A stretch of DNA of 64,000 bases from Nonomuraea angiospora (GCF_014873145.1 NZ_JADBEK010000001.1:8370001-8434000), one strand, 5' to 3'; counted from the first letter of the stretch, positions 17,613-27,111 are shown. Notes: generated by a model not told the origin, from the letters alone. Numbers and translations: made by a program.

Positions 17613-18493
17613 CCGAGCTGACAGGGCCCTCGACGTCGTCTCGACTTGCGCCATCCCCTCACCTCGACCTCCCACTTTTACCTTCACCCTGTGTTCACTT
17701 TTACCTGCACCCCGGTGTTAACTCCCACCTCACCTGCCTTAACCTCCACCCCACCTTCGCGCCTCCATCCCCTTGGCGCCTCCCACCGCCTGCGCCCGCC
17801 TGCCACCGCCTGCGCCCGCCTGCGCCCGCCTGCCACCGCCTGCGCCCGCGTTCCCTCCCTGGCGCCCCACTCCCGCTTCCGCTCCGGGCCCCCGCCCCGC
17901 GACCCCGCATTGTCTCCCCCTGCCGTAGCCGAGCCTCTGCTGCGCCCGCGCTCTGCGCCCGCGCTCTGCGCCCGCGCTCTGCGCCCGCGCTCTGCGCCCG
18001 CGCTCTGCGCCCGCGCTCTGCGCGCTCCCGCGTCCTGCGCGCTCCCGCGTCCTGCGCGCTCCCGCGCCCGCGGAATCCACGTCCCCACACCAGCCCGCCC
18101 CATGCCTGCGCAAGCCCTGGCCCGCCCCCCTGCACCCCGGTCTTGCCGGATGCCCCGCCCGCGATCCTGCGCCAGCCCGGCCCGCACTCCCCGCCTCGTC
18201 TTGCCCGATGCCCGCCCCGAGAGAGCCTTGCCCCACTCGCGACCCCGCTAGAAGCCCAGCACCGTCCGCTTCCCGTCAGCGTCGAGCCCTCCGCCCGCCG
18301 ATAAGTCAGCTCCACCCACTCCGCCCACCCTGCTCGACCTGATCAGCGCGCGGAGGCCGAGACGGCCGCGCCAACACGGTGTCCTCCGCATCACGAAGAC
18401 CCCCGAAAAACCGCGACAGCCCCACCAAGCCAAGAACTCCCCAACCACCCCCCAACCGAAGATTCCTTTGCCTGACCTGCGATCCGCGCAAGA
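17613..18493. repeat. 880-bp low-complexity, C-rich tandem-repeat tract between nuoA and nuoB
   Basis: The strand is strongly C-biased (long CCxGCC runs). It contains 10-mers alternating CTGCGCCCGC and CTGCCACCGC near 17787-17850, a 13-bp unit CGCTCTGCGCCCG repeated six times at 17949-18025, and a 17-bp unit CGCGCTCCCGCGTCCTG repeated about three times at 18022-18070. Long frames exist on both strands but are compositional; none resembles a protein. The tract splits what is normally a tight operon. I see no clear promoter before nuoB. Confidence 0.75.
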
Positions 18494-19033
18494 ATGGTCA
18501 ACATGGCAGCAACAGACCTCCCGATGCCCACCGTGGGCCCGATCTCCAGGTTGGCGCCCAAGCCGATGCGCTTCGTGCTCAACTGGGGCCGGCGCTACTC
18601 ACTGTGGGTGTTCAACTTCGGGCTGGCCTGCTGCGCCATCGAGTTCATCGCGACGTCGATGAGCAGGCACGACTTCATCCGTTTCGGCGTGATCCCGTTC
18701 GCGAACGGCCCGCGCCAGGCCGACCTGATGATCGTCTCCGGCACGGTCACCGACAAAATGGCCCCGGCCGTCAAGCGGCTCTACGAGCAGATGCCCGACC
18801 CCAAATACGTGATCTCGTTCGGAGCCTGCTCCAACTCCGGCGGCCCCTACTGGGACTCCTACTGCGTGACCAACGGCGTGGACCAGATCATCCCCGTCGA
18901 CGTGTACGTCCCCGGCTGCCCGCCGCGCCCAGAGGCCCTCCTGTACGGGATCATGAAGCTCCAGGAGAAGATCGCCGACGAGAAGCTCAGCGACCGGTAC
19001 GTGTGGTCCCGCTCCCACGGGGAGGACGCGTGA
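18494..19033 (+). CDS. nuoB: NADH-quinone oxidoreductase subunit B-like (cluster N2)
   Basis: 179 residues. The four N2 [4Fe-4S] ligands are present: adjacent Cys-Cys in [10 protein letters not shown], one in [10 protein letters not shown] and one in [14 protein letters not shown]. This subunit passes electrons to quinone in the peripheral arm. A second ATG three codons in (MAATDLP) is an alternative start. The stop overlaps the GTG of nuoC (GTGA), so translation is coupled. No unusual extension, unlike its neighbours. Confidence 0.93.
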   Translation: MVNMAATDLPMPTVGPISRLAPKPMRFVLNWGRRYSLWVFNFGLACCAIEFIATSMSRHDFIRFGVIPFANGPRQADLMIVSGTVTDKMAPAVKRLYEQMPDPKYVISFGACSNSGGPYWDSYCVTNGVDQIIPVDVYVPGCPPRPEALLYGIMKLQEKIADEKLSDRYVWSRSHGEDA

Positions 19034-20025
19034 CCACCGAGGGAACTCCGGACCGCCCAGACAACACCTCCGAGCCCTCGAACGCCTCCAACCCCCACGA
19101 CCGGCAGCCACCCGAGCACCCCGAGACCCGCCCACCCGCACAGCCGTCCGAGGGGTCCGGAACTCACTCGTCCGAGCAGTCCGGGACTCGCCCGCCCGCA
19201 CAGCCGTCCGAGCAGGCAGGGGCTCGCCCGCCCGCACAGTCGTCCGAGCAGCCCGAGACCGGCCCACCCGCACAGCCGTCCGAGGGGTCCGGAATCCACT
19301 CGTCCGAGCAGTCCGGGACTCGTCCGCCCGCACAGTCATCCGAGCAGCGCGAAACCCGCCCGCCCGCACAGCCGTCCGAGCAGCCCGACCCCCGCCCATC
19401 CACCCAACCGACGGACGACGGCACCCACCAGCCGACCCAGCCGACACCGCATCAGCCATCCGACACCACCGGCCTCCCTGGCGGTCTTGCCCAGGTGGAG
19501 GCCCGGTTCGGGGACCGCGCCGAGATCTCCGAGTCCTACGGCGACACCACGATCGACGTGCCCCCCACCGACTGGATCGAGCTCCTGACGTTCGTTCGAG
19601 ACGACCTCGGCTACGCGTTCTTCGACTGGCTGACCGGCGTGGACGACCCACCAGACGCCTTCCTCGTCGTGGCCCACGTCTACAACTTGACCGCCGGAGC
19701 AGGCCTGCTCCTCCGCACCCGCGTACCCCGCGAAGACCCCCACCTCCCCACCGCGGTAGGCGTCTACCGGGGCGCGAACTGGCACGAGCGCGAGACGTAC
19801 GAGATGTTCGGCGTGATCTTCGACGACCACCCCTACCTCGTGCCCCTCCTCCTGCCCGACGGGTTCGAGGGCCACCCGCTCCGCAAGGATTTCATCCTCG
19901 CCGCCCGCGTGGCCAAGCCGTGGCCCGGCGCCAAGGAGCCCGGCGAATCGGGACATGGCGCACCGAGCCGCCGCAAGACGCTTCCGCCAGGAGTTCCAGC
20001 CGACTGGGGGCCGCCCGATGCTTGA
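19030..20025 (+). CDS. nuoC: NADH-quinone oxidoreductase subunit C-like with repetitive N-terminal extension
   Basis: About 331 residues; the NuoC domain is only the C-terminal half. Residues 1 to about 155 form a Pro/Gln/Ser/Glu-rich disordered region built from [22 protein letters not shown] units that are repeated in the DNA with roughly 60-bp periodicity. The conserved core includes [23 protein letters not shown] and [15 protein letters not shown], diagnostic for the 30-kDa subunit. The GTG start overlaps the nuoB stop; the end overlaps nuoH by 8 nt. No nuoD follows, although C and D are normally neighbours. Confidence 0.88.
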   Translation: MTTEGTPDRPDNTSEPSNASNPHDRQPPEHPETRPPAQPSEGSGTHSSEQSGTRPPAQPSEQAGARPPAQSSEQPETGPPAQPSEGSGIHSSEQSGTRPPAQSSEQRETRPPAQPSEQPDPRPSTQPTDDGTHQPTQPTPHQPSDTTGLPGGLAQVEARFGDRAEISESYGDTTIDVPPTDWIELLTFVRDDLGYAFFDWLTGVDDPPDAFLVVAHVYNLTAGAGLLLRTRVPREDPHLPTAVGVYRGANWHERETYEMFGVIFDDHPYLVPLLLPDGFEGHPLRKDFILAARVAKPWPGAKEPGESGHGAPSRRKTLPPGVPADWGPPDA

Positions 20026-20959
20026 AGTGGTGCTGAGCTTCGTCGTCATCCTCATCGTGTTCCTGGTTCTGCCGCTGATCGTCGGCCAGACCGAGCACAA
20101 GGTCATGGCTCACATGCAGTCGCGGCTGGGCCCCATGTACGCGGGCCGTTTCCACGGCTGGGCGCAGCTCATCGCCGACGGGGTGAAGTTCGCGCAGAAG
20201 GAGGACGTCATCCCGGCCGCGGCCGACCGCCGCATTTTCATGATCGCCCCCGGCGTGGCGCTCGTCCCGTACCTCGTCGTACTGATCGCCATCCCCATCG
20301 ACCGGGGCCGCGTGGCCGTGAACCTCGACCTCGGCCTCTTCTTCGTCCTCGCCGTCATGGGCGTCGGCGTCCTCGGCTCGATCATGGCCGGGTGGGCCTC
20401 GGCCAACAAATACTCGGTACTCGGCGGCATGCGTTCGGCCGCCCAGCTCATGTCGTACGAGCTGCCGCTGGTCCTGGCGGCCTCCTCCGTCGCCATGGCC
20501 GCGGGCACGCTGTCGATCCCCGGCATCGTCGAGGCGTGGCAGTGGTGGTGGCTGCCGTGGCAGGCCGTCGGCGGCGTCGTCTTCTTCCTCGCGGGGCTCG
20601 CCGAGCTGCGCCGACCCCCGTTCGACATGCCGATCGCCGAGTCCGAGATCATCATGGGCCCGATGACCGAGTACACGGGCATGCGCTTCGCGCTGTTCAT
20701 GCTCTCCGAGTACGTCGGGATCGTGGTCCTGTCGTTCCTGACCACCGTCCTGTTCCTTGGCGGCTGGCACGGCCCGTTCCTCCCCGGCTGGCTGTGGACT
20801 CTGATCAAGGTCTTCGCGCTGTCGTTCGTGGTGATCTGGCTGCGCGTCACGTTCCCCCGGCTGCGCGAGGACCAGCTCCAAAAGCTCGCCTGGGCCGTCC
20901 TGGTCCCCCTGGCCCTGGGCCAACTGGCCCTGACCGGCATCATCAAGGTTCTCGTCTAG
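20018..20959 (+). CDS. nuoH: NADH-quinone oxidoreductase subunit H-like
   Basis: 313 residues, eight membrane helices. QTEHKVMAHMQSRLGPMYAG and the downstream ELRRPPFDMPIAESEIIMGP with TEYTGMRFALFML are the conserved quinone-entry loops of subunit H. In most family members the second loop reads PEAE; here it is PIAE, so one loop glutamate is replaced while the next is kept. The start is the ATG at 20018, overlapping nuoC. It connects the quinone site to the membrane arm. No extension is present. It is the last gene of the first nuo block. Confidence 0.92.
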   Translation: MLEVVLSFVVILIVFLVLPLIVGQTEHKVMAHMQSRLGPMYAGRFHGWAQLIADGVKFAQKEDVIPAAADRRIFMIAPGVALVPYLVVLIAIPIDRGRVAVNLDLGLFFVLAVMGVGVLGSIMAGWASANKYSVLGGMRSAAQLMSYELPLVLAASSVAMAAGTLSIPGIVEAWQWWWLPWQAVGGVVFFLAGLAELRRPPFDMPIAESEIIMGPMTEYTGMRFALFMLSEYVGIVVLSFLTTVLFLGGWHGPFLPGWLWTLIKVFALSFVVIWLRVTFPRLREDQLQKLAWAVLVPLALGQLALTGIIKVLV

Positions 20960-21016
20960 AATCGAAACTTTAGGTTCGCTTTATTCGTCGTACCTGGGCA
21001 AGGGGCCTTGGGGGGT

Positions 21017-21985
21017 ATGACGGTGGACCATCTTGTCCCGATCTCAGGCGCGACAGAGGGCGAACTCCGCCCGGAAACCGTTCTGACATCACACGGCCGA
21101 ACCTTGGTCGTCACCGACAATGCTTCAGGCCATTCCGTACGCGTGACACCCGCAAGTCTCTACCACTACAACTGCCGGCAGGTCACCGCCAAAACCGGCC
21201 AGCTCCAACTCGTGCAAGGCATAGCAGCCCTGGACGCGGACGGCCTGGTCCTGCTGGACCTGCCGGGCGAGTGGCACAAGCCCGACCTCGACCTTTTCGC
21301 GCACAGGGCAGGCATTCCGTTGCTGGACGCCCGCTCCTACCCACCGGCCCGCGTACGCGCGGTCCTGGCAAGCCGCGCCCCCGGCTGGCAACGCCTACGC
21401 GGCCTCCGGCCGTTATTCCCGCGCAAATGGCACAAGCCGCTGGCCATTTGCGCGGGAATCGCAGGCATGGCCCTCATGGCCTACCTCGCGTCCCTGGGAA
21501 TGTGGGCCGCCTGGCGCGCCGTCTCGTCACTCGGCCGCTTCCTGCTAGAAATATTCGAATCGAAATGGCTGATGGTCGCCTTCAGCCCCGCGCTGCTGGT
21601 CCTACGTCCCGTCTTCGGCCGAACAAACCGCTGGCAGGTACGCAGGGGCACCCTCCTGCCCTCAGCGGGCCGCGGCGGACCGTACCTCAAAGCAAATTCC
21701 TCCGGCAAACTCCAGATCTTCCACGGCACGGAGCTCACGGCCACCCGGCAAATCGGCGCATCCCCACGCGAAGCCTTCAGCTTGCTCCTCTATCAGTACG
21801 ACAGCCTCACCGGCCTCTTCATCCTCGACGTGGCCGGGAGCCCCCTTTACCACCTCCCGGGCCACTGGCTCCCCAAACACGCCCACACCTTCACGAAACG
21901 CCACAACCTCTCCCTCGCCGTACACCGCATCTCCCGCGAGGAGTACCTCAACCTCACCAGAACCACCAAGGAAGCCACCCCCTGA
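21017..21985 (+). CDS. Unknown protein with two central membrane segments, inserted in the nuo cluster
   Basis: About 322 residues, not recognised. The N-terminal 130 residues are soluble, with LVVTDNASGHSVRVTPASLYHY and GLVLLDLPGEW. Two hydrophobic stretches lie near 145-168 and 185-200. A C-terminal soluble domain echoes the N-terminal one (TGLFILDVAGSPLYHLPGHW beside GLVLLDLPGEWHKPDLDLF), suggesting an internal duplication on the cytoplasmic side. The ATG is chosen because AAGGGG lies 11 nt upstream, while an earlier TTG sits too close to it. It follows nuoH by 57 bp. A link to complex I is only positional. Confidence 0.6.
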   Translation: MTVDHLVPISGATEGELRPETVLTSHGRTLVVTDNASGHSVRVTPASLYHYNCRQVTAKTGQLQLVQGIAALDADGLVLLDLPGEWHKPDLDLFAHRAGIPLLDARSYPPARVRAVLASRAPGWQRLRGLRPLFPRKWHKPLAICAGIAGMALMAYLASLGMWAAWRAVSSLGRFLLEIFESKWLMVAFSPALLVLRPVFGRTNRWQVRRGTLLPSAGRGGPYLKANSSGKLQIFHGTELTATRQIGASPREAFSLLLYQYDSLTGLFILDVAGSPLYHLPGHWLPKHAHTFTKRHNLSLAVHRISREEYLNLTRTTKEATP

Positions 21986-22030
21986 CGCCCGCCAGGCTCA
22001 GCAGCCCCAGAGACGCCAATCCGACCCTCG

Positions 22031-22415
22031 AACTCCGGGACAGCAGCTCCACCAGGCGAAGCCACACCCTCGCAACTCCGGGACAGCAGCTCGAGTCACG
22101 CCAAGCCGCCCTGGACAACTCCGGGGTAGCAGCTCCACCAGGCGAAGCCACCCCCTCGCGACTCCGGGGCAGCGGCCCGAGTCACGCCAAGCCACCCCGG
22201 ACAACTCCGGGACAGCAGCTCCACTAGGCCAAGCCGCACCCTTGCAACTCCGGGGCAGCAGCTCCACTAGGCCAAGCCACACCCTTGCAACTCCGGGGCA
22301 GCAGCCCGAGACACGCCAAGCCCCTCGACGACTCCAGATCAGCAGCTCCACCAGGCCAAGCCGCCCCCTCGCAACTCCAGGGCAGCGACGCCCAAGCGCG
22401 TCACACAGCAACCGA
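22031..22415. repeat. Nine-copy 43-bp tandem repeat array
   Basis: Units start at 22031, 22074, 22117, 22160, 22203, 22246, 22289, 22330 and 22373, so the period is 43 bp with one 41-bp unit. Each begins AACTCCGGGACAGCAGCTC or a close variant, followed by CACCAGGCCAAGCC-like sequence; units alternate between AGCTCCACCAGGC and AGCYCGAGTCACGC subtypes. The period is not a multiple of three and no frame is conserved, so it is not coding. It lies between the unknown membrane protein gene and the 3' end of the convergent kinase gene. Confidence 0.9.
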
Positions 22416-22471
22416 CAAAACCCATCCCGCCCAAGATCAGGAGCCCGGAGGCCACCCTGGGCGGCGATAAC

Positions 22472-23836
22472 TCAATGCACGATCGCCAGCATCACATCAG
22501 ATGCCGAAGGCCGATCCTCCGGCCGCTTGTTAAGACAAGACCCCACAACCCCCCGCAAAGCAGACGGTAACGGCGACAAGTCCGGATGAAGCGTGAGCAC
22601 CCGGTTGAACACGGCAGGCACGGTGTCCTCCCCGAAGGCCGGCCGCCCCGTAGCCGCGAACATGATCGTCACAGCCCAGCTGAACACATCGGAAGCCGGC
22701 CCCACGGCCTCCCCGGTCAGCTGCTCAGGCGACATGTACGGCGGCGTCCCGACCATCTTCCCCGACGTCATCGTCACTTGATCCAGTGCCCGGGCGATCC
22801 CGAAGTCGATCACCCTGGGCCCGTCATTCCCGATCAACACATTGCTCGGCTTGAAATCACGATGCACGATCCCCGCCTTGTGGATAGCCGCCAGCGCTCC
22901 GGCTGTGGATAACGCCAGTCTGGTCAGACTGTCCTCATCACGCGGCCCGTGCTTCTTGACGAGCTGCTCCAGCGAGGGCCCCTCCACGTATTCGCTGACA
23001 ATGTAGGCGTGCTGCCCGGAGATGTTCACGTCGAGCACACGGGCTGTGGAAAACGTCGCCACCCGCCGCGCCGCGTCCACCTCCCGCGCGAACCTGGCCC
23101 GCGCCATCTCATCGACGAGATCATGCAGGACCTTCACTGCCACCCGCGTCCCGTTGGGCGCCATGGCCAGGTAAACCGCGCCCTGCCCACCGCGGCCGAG
23201 CGACTGGAGCACCCGATAGTGCCCGATCCACTCAGGCTCTCCGGGACGCCGCGGGCGCGACTGGGGCTCGGTCGTACGCCGCCGGTAGTTCTCAGCAGGG
23301 CCGTGACCTGGCGGATGAGTGTCGGCGAAGTCGGGACGCCGCTGGTACGTCTCCGCCGAAGCGGGACGCGGTCGGTGCGCCTCAGCAGGTCGGGGATGCC
23401 GCTGATAGGGGCCGGGCTCCTGATGCCCATGGTGATGGGAGGGCGAGGTCGTCCTCTGGTGCAGATCCGTGTGCTGCGGATGCACCGGCCTCTGGGGCGG
23501 CGGCCGAAGCCGCGCCCGCACCATGATCGGCACCAGGAATCCCGAGTGAATGGCCCCGCCGAGCCAGCTGATGAACAGACCCACCGAGACCAGCGCGGCC
23601 AGTGGATCGGGGATGTCTTCAAAGGTGTCGTACGCCAGCGCCGAGATCACGAACGAGCCGATGCAGACCAGATACGCGGACGCCGCGAAGACCTGCCAGA
23701 TGCTCCGCAGCCAGAACGCGGCGAACCCGATGGTGAACGGGGTCGCCAGCCCGCACGTGAACAGGGGCAGGCAGGCCCAGACGACGGCGGCCGCCCAGGC
23801 CCCGCCACCGGGACGGACCTGATGGCTCTGCTGCAT
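22472..23836 (-). CDS. Ser/Thr protein kinase with N-terminal membrane domain
   Basis: About 454 residues. Residues 1-110 contain three or four hydrophobic segments, then a His/Pro/Arg-rich linker to about 190, then a Hanks-type kinase domain to the C-terminus. GRGGQGAVYLA is the ATP loop, VAVKVL the Lys, HRDFKPSNVL the catalytic loop, VIDFGIA the Mg2+ site and GTPPYMSPEQ the activation end. The order (membrane first, kinase last) is reversed relative to PknB, and there is no outside sensor domain. It is antisense within the nuo cluster and divergent from nuoI, so it could share a control region with it. Confidence 0.87.
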   Translation of the reverse strand: MQQSHQVRPGGGAWAAAVVWACLPLFTCGLATPFTIGFAAFWLRSIWQVFAASAYLVCIGSFVISALAYDTFEDIPDPLAALVSVGLFISWLGGAIHSGFLVPIMVRARLRPPPQRPVHPQHTDLHQRTTSPSHHHGHQEPGPYQRHPRPAEAHRPRPASAETYQRRPDFADTHPPGHGPAENYRRRTTEPQSRPRRPGEPEWIGHYRVLQSLGRGGQGAVYLAMAPNGTRVAVKVLHDLVDEMARARFAREVDAARRVATFSTARVLDVNISGQHAYIVSEYVEGPSLEQLVKKHGPRDEDSLTRLALSTAGALAAIHKAGIVHRDFKPSNVLIGNDGPRVIDFGIARALDQVTMTSGKMVGTPPYMSPEQLTGEAVGPASDVFSWAVTIMFAATGRPAFGEDTVPAVFNRVLTLHPDLSPLPSALRGVVGSCLNKRPEDRPSASDVMLAIVH

Positions 23837-23887
23837 GGCCGAGAGACTATCGCCCCGGCACGGTTCATACCGGGCATGCACACAGCT

Positions 23888-23935
23888 TGTGGATAACTCC
23901 CCGTCAACCTGTGGACGGCTGTGGAAAACCGGGGA
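23888..23935. promoter_or_regulatory. Cluster of DnaA-box-like TGTGGA motifs in the kinase/nuoI gap
   Basis: TGTGGATAA at 23888-23896 is the exact complement of the DnaA box TTATCCACA. Two looser copies, TGTGGACGG and TGTGGAAAA, follow within 40 bp on the same strand. Another exact TGTGGATAA lies inside the kinase gene (about 22903) and TTGTCCACA inside the nuoI tail (about 25333). No AT-rich unwinding region or dnaA/dnaN gene is nearby, so this is not an origin. DnaA titration or transcriptional control is possible but unproven. Confidence 0.3.
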
Positions 23936-23987
23936 CCCTGTCCCCGCTCATTTGCCTGCGGGACCAATTGCGTCATGATATTGAAGC

Positions 23988-25490
23988 ATGGGGCGGATAC
24001 CAGGAGTCGGGCTAGCAAAGGGGCTGTCCATCACCCTTCGCCACATGCTGCGCAAATCGGTGACGCAGCAGTATCCCGAGGTCCAGCCTGCCCTCCCGCC
24101 CCGCAGCCGTGGCGTCATCGCCCTGGTCGAGGAGAACTGCACCTCTTGCATGCTCTGTGCCCGGGAGTGCCCCGACTGGTGCATCTACATCGACTCCCAC
24201 AAGGAGACGATCCCGGCCCCCGAGGGCGGCCGCCCCCGCCAGCGGAACGTCCTCGACCGCTTCGCCATCGACTTCAGCCTGTGCATGTACTGCGGGATAT
24301 GCATCGAGGTCTGCCCGTTCGACGCCCTCTTCTGGTCTCCGGAGTTCGAGTACGCGGAAGGCGACATCCGCAACCTCCTCCACGAAAAGGACAAGCTGGC
24401 CGCCTGGACCCAGACCGTCCCCCCGCCTCCGGCCCACGACCCGGGCGCCGAGCCCCCGAAGGAGCTCACCGCCGCCCCCCGCCGTCCCGCCGCCCGTACG
24501 GCACGCACAGCGGAACCACCCCAGCGCAGAGGTACGGCAGCCAGCCCCTCCACAGACACACCGAAGACCGGGCCGGCAGCGGGAGCAGACGCGACAAGCC
24601 CCGCCCCCGAAGCGCCGGACACACAGCCCGCAACAGGAGCAAAAGGCCCCCAGTCCACAACCACAGCAGAGCGCCGGCCAGGAGCCCCCGGAACAACCTC
24701 CGAGGCAGGAGCCCCCCGAACAACGTCTGAGGCAGGAGCCCCCGGAACAACGTCTGAGGCCCGTGTCCCCGGGGCAAGGCCCGGAGCCGGCGAATCCGGG
24801 ACGATGCCCGAATCCGGCACCCCAGGCACGGAGCTGGACACCCCAGGCATGGGCCCGGACACCGCAGGGACGACGCCCAGCCCCGACGCCCAGGCTGGGG
24901 AGCCCACCGCAGGCGCGCCCGGATCAAGCCCTGCCACCGCTGCTCCGTCACGCGCGCCAGGCGGACGCCAACGCCGACCCATCCAGAACGTACGGGGGAT
25001 CCGCCCTCCAGGCGCCCTCCCCTCCCGCGCCAAGGACGACACCCCGACCTCTTCCACCGCACCAGGTAACACGAGCGCCGACGCGCCGAGCTCCGCCTTC
25101 CCCCCGGAAGAGGGCCAGACGATCACATCTCGCCCCGCAGGAGAAGACGAGAAAGCCCCAGCCCCCACAACGGAGGAAGACAACACGGCAGACGTCGCGC
25201 CGACGACCAGCGCGTCCTCCTCGACGGGGGCCACCACCTCGTCTCCCACGGAGGTCGGCGAGACCGGTCCCTCCGCGACCGAGCCATCCCAGGGACAGGC
25301 CTCATCCACAGGACAGCCATCCCAAGAAAAGTTGTCCACAGCCTCGGGCGTCCCGCAACCGAAGCCCGAGCCGGACGAGCAAACTTCTGCCGCGAGCCCC
25401 CGCAGGCGCAGGATGGCCGATCCACGGTCCATCCGACCACCCGGGCGGCTCGGTCCTGACGAGACAAGGGAGTCCGAGGAGGAGTCGTGA
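23988..25490 (+). CDS. nuoI: NADH-quinone oxidoreductase subunit I-like with 300-residue disordered tail
   Basis: 500 residues against the usual 160-220. Residues 1 to about 150 are a normal subunit [16 protein letters not shown] and [16 protein letters not shown] hold two [4Fe-4S] clusters that carry electrons to N2. From about 165 on the chain is Pro/Ala/Ser/Thr/Glu-rich with GTTSEAGAP repeats and two related basic motifs, [16 protein letters not shown] (near 335) and [14 protein letters not shown] (near the C-terminus). The tail contains no Cys cluster. The GTG of nuoJ overlaps its stop. It begins the second nuo block, divergent from the kinase. Confidence 0.9.
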   Translation: MGRIPGVGLAKGLSITLRHMLRKSVTQQYPEVQPALPPRSRGVIALVEENCTSCMLCARECPDWCIYIDSHKETIPAPEGGRPRQRNVLDRFAIDFSLCMYCGICIEVCPFDALFWSPEFEYAEGDIRNLLHEKDKLAAWTQTVPPPPAHDPGAEPPKELTAAPRRPAARTARTAEPPQRRGTAASPSTDTPKTGPAAGADATSPAPEAPDTQPATGAKGPQSTTTAERRPGAPGTTSEAGAPRTTSEAGAPGTTSEARVPGARPGAGESGTMPESGTPGTELDTPGMGPDTAGTTPSPDAQAGEPTAGAPGSSPATAAPSRAPGGRQRRPIQNVRGIRPPGALPSRAKDDTPTSSTAPGNTSADAPSSAFPPEEGQTITSRPAGEDEKAPAPTTEEDNTADVAPTTSASSSTGATTSSPTEVGETGPSATEPSQGQASSTGQPSQEKLSTASGVPQPKPEPDEQTSAASPRRRRMADPRSIRPPGRLGPDETRESEEES

Positions 25491-26185
25491 CCGAGGCGGT
25501 GCCCTCCTACCTGTCACCCACCGGGCAAGAGATCGTCTTCTTGCTGCTGGGCGCGGTAGCGGTTGGATCGGCGCTGCTTGTCGTCACGACCAAACAACTC
25601 GTCCACGCCGCCCTCTGGCTCGTGGTGTCCTTCGGCGCCCTGGCGGGCTGCTATCTCGTGCTGACCGCCGAGTTCGTGGCCTGGGTCCAGGTGCTGATCT
25701 ACGTGGGCGCGGTGGTCGTGCTGATGCTGTTCGGCATCATGCTCACCCGGGCCCCCATCGGCCGCTCCACAGACCTGGACAGCGGCAACCGCCTGGTCGC
25801 AGCCCTGGTGGCGGTGGCGACCGCGGCCATTCTCGTCACGGTGGTGATCGACGGATTCCACACCGCCTATACACCGTTGACCCCAGGCCATGGAGCCGCG
25901 AAGGAGCTGGGCGCCAGTGTGTTCGCCACCTGGGTGCTCCCGTTCGAGGCGCTGTCCGTACTCCTGCTCGCGGCCCTGATCGGCGCCATCGTCCTGTCCC
26001 GTACGGACATCCCCGGCGGCTCGCCATCCGATCAAACGGGGGACAACAGACCACCCGACCAGACGAGCGCCACAAGCTCGCCCACCCGGCCGGAGACCAG
26101 CCCGTCACCCCCCGACATCCGGGACGACTCGGTGCCCGACCCGACCGGGGGTAATCTGCCGCCCGATCAGACCGGGGGTCATTAG
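25487..26185 (+). CDS. nuoJ: NADH-quinone oxidoreductase subunit J-like
   Basis: 232 residues. Five membrane helices lie within residues 15 to about 175, with the conserved [20 protein letters not shown] and [20 protein letters not shown] segments of the pi-bulge helix 3. The last 55 residues are hydrophilic ([15 protein letters not shown] and [10 protein letters not shown] repeats) and exceed the normal subunit. The start is a GTG overlapping the nuoI stop by 4 nt; the stop overlaps the nuoK GTG by one base. Confidence 0.9.
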   Translation: MTEAVPSYLSPTGQEIVFLLLGAVAVGSALLVVTTKQLVHAALWLVVSFGALAGCYLVLTAEFVAWVQVLIYVGAVVVLMLFGIMLTRAPIGRSTDLDSGNRLVAALVAVATAAILVTVVIDGFHTAYTPLTPGHGAAKELGASVFATWVLPFEALSVLLLAALIGAIVLSRTDIPGGSPSDQTGDNRPPDQTSATSSPTRPETSPSPPDIRDDSVPDPTGGNLPPDQTGGH

Positions 26186-27111
26186 TGCACATCGTCTACC
26201 CGGCCGTGGTCTCCGCCCTCCTGTTCTCCATCGGCGTCTATGGCGTGCTCGTCCGTCGCAACACGATTCTCGTGCTGATGTCGGTCGAGCTGATGCTCAA
26301 CGCCGTCAACCTCAACCTGGTGGCGTTCGACGTGTGGCTGGCCGACCGCCTGCACAGCGGCCAGGTCCTCACCTTGTTCGTCATCGTCATCGCGGCCGCC
26401 GAGGTGGGCCTGGGCCTCGCGATCGTGCTGGCGCTCTACCGCAACCGCCGCACCGTCGACATCGACCACCTCCGCGACCTCGCCGAACCCACCGACGAGC
26501 TCTCAGAAACGCCGGCGATCACGGGCATCCCCAACGATCCCGCCGAGGAGGCCGCGCACTCAGCAACAACACCGGTACGAGCCCACGCCCTCGCCCCGGA
26601 ACACCCACTTGACCCCAGGACGCCTGACCCCACTACGCCTCGCTCCACCGCCCCCGATCCGGCCGCCTCCGGTCCGGCCGCCTCCGGTCCGGCCGCCTCC
26701 GGTCCGGCCGCCTCCGGTCCGGCCGCCTCCGGTCCGGCCGCCTCCGGTCCGGCCGCCTCCGGTCCGGCCGCCTCCGGTCCGGCCGCCTCCGGTCCGGCCG
26801 CCTCCGGTCCGGCCGCCTCCGATCCCGTCCCGTCCCACCCCGCCGCGTCCGATCCCGTCTCGTCCGGCCCAACCGAGCCCGATCCCGCCCAGCCCGATAC
26901 CGCCCAGCTCGCCAACACGGTTGAGCCCGCCAAAGGCCATCCGCCCGCCACCGCCGACCCCAACGAGCACCGCCACGCCCAGTCGGCTCAGGCGCCCCGA
27001 GAAGCCTCAGACGACTCGGACGGGACAAGCGATGCCGACCGGGCAGGGCAGTCGGAGACCGAAGGCGGCCGTGGGGGCGAGCACCCCGTCAAGCGAGGTG
27101 GCACGCCGTGA
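26185..27111 (+). CDS. nuoK: NADH-quinone oxidoreductase subunit K-like with long repetitive tail
   Basis: 308 residues against about 100 normally. Residues 1 to about 95 are a standard three-helix Nuo[21 protein letters not shown] contains the key membrane Glu in helix 2, and [20 protein letters not shown] the second Glu in helix 3. The remaining 210 residues are hydrophilic, with AASGP repeated ten times plus one AASDP, then acidic and Gln-rich sequence. The first helix starts outside, so the tail should lie in the cytoplasm (inference from subunit K topology). It overlaps nuoL by 4 nt (GTGA). Confidence 0.9.
   Translation: MHIVYPAVVSALLFSIGVYGVLVRRNTILVLMSVELMLNAVNLNLVAFDVWLADRLHSGQVLTLFVIVIAAAEVGLGLAIVLALYRNRRTVDIDHLRDLAEPTDELSETPAITGIPNDPAEEAAHSATTPVRAHALAPEHPLDPRTPDPTTPRSTAPDPAASGPAASGPAASGPAASGPAASGPAASGPAASGPAASGPAASGPAASGPAASDPVPSHPAASDPVSSGPTEPDPAQPDTAQLANTVEPAKGHPPATADPNEHRHAQSAQAPREASDDSDGTSDADRAGQSETEGGRGGEHPVKRGGTP
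26661..26825 (+). repeat. Eleven exact 15-bp repeats within nuoK
   Basis: GGCCGCCTCCGGTCC recurs at 15-bp steps from 26661 to 26811 (eleven units), with only the last differing (GATCC). It encodes the AASGP repeat of the NuoK tail. Exact identity at the DNA level, including third codon positions, means the array expanded or was homogenised recently, most likely by slippage. Confidence 0.95.

Noticed and set aside
17684..18315. Overlapping long frames on both strands in the nuoA-nuoB gap
   Set aside because: They consist of translated 13- and 17-bp repeats (ARALRPRS, GAERGRRAR) and lack believable starts; repeat DNA rather than genes.
23888..23935. Replication origin
   Set aside because: Few boxes, no AT-rich region, and no dnaA, dnaN or gyrase genes nearby.
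26661..26825. Possible CRISPR array
   Set aside because: Units are only 15 bp, directly adjacent without spacers, and keep the nuoK frame.
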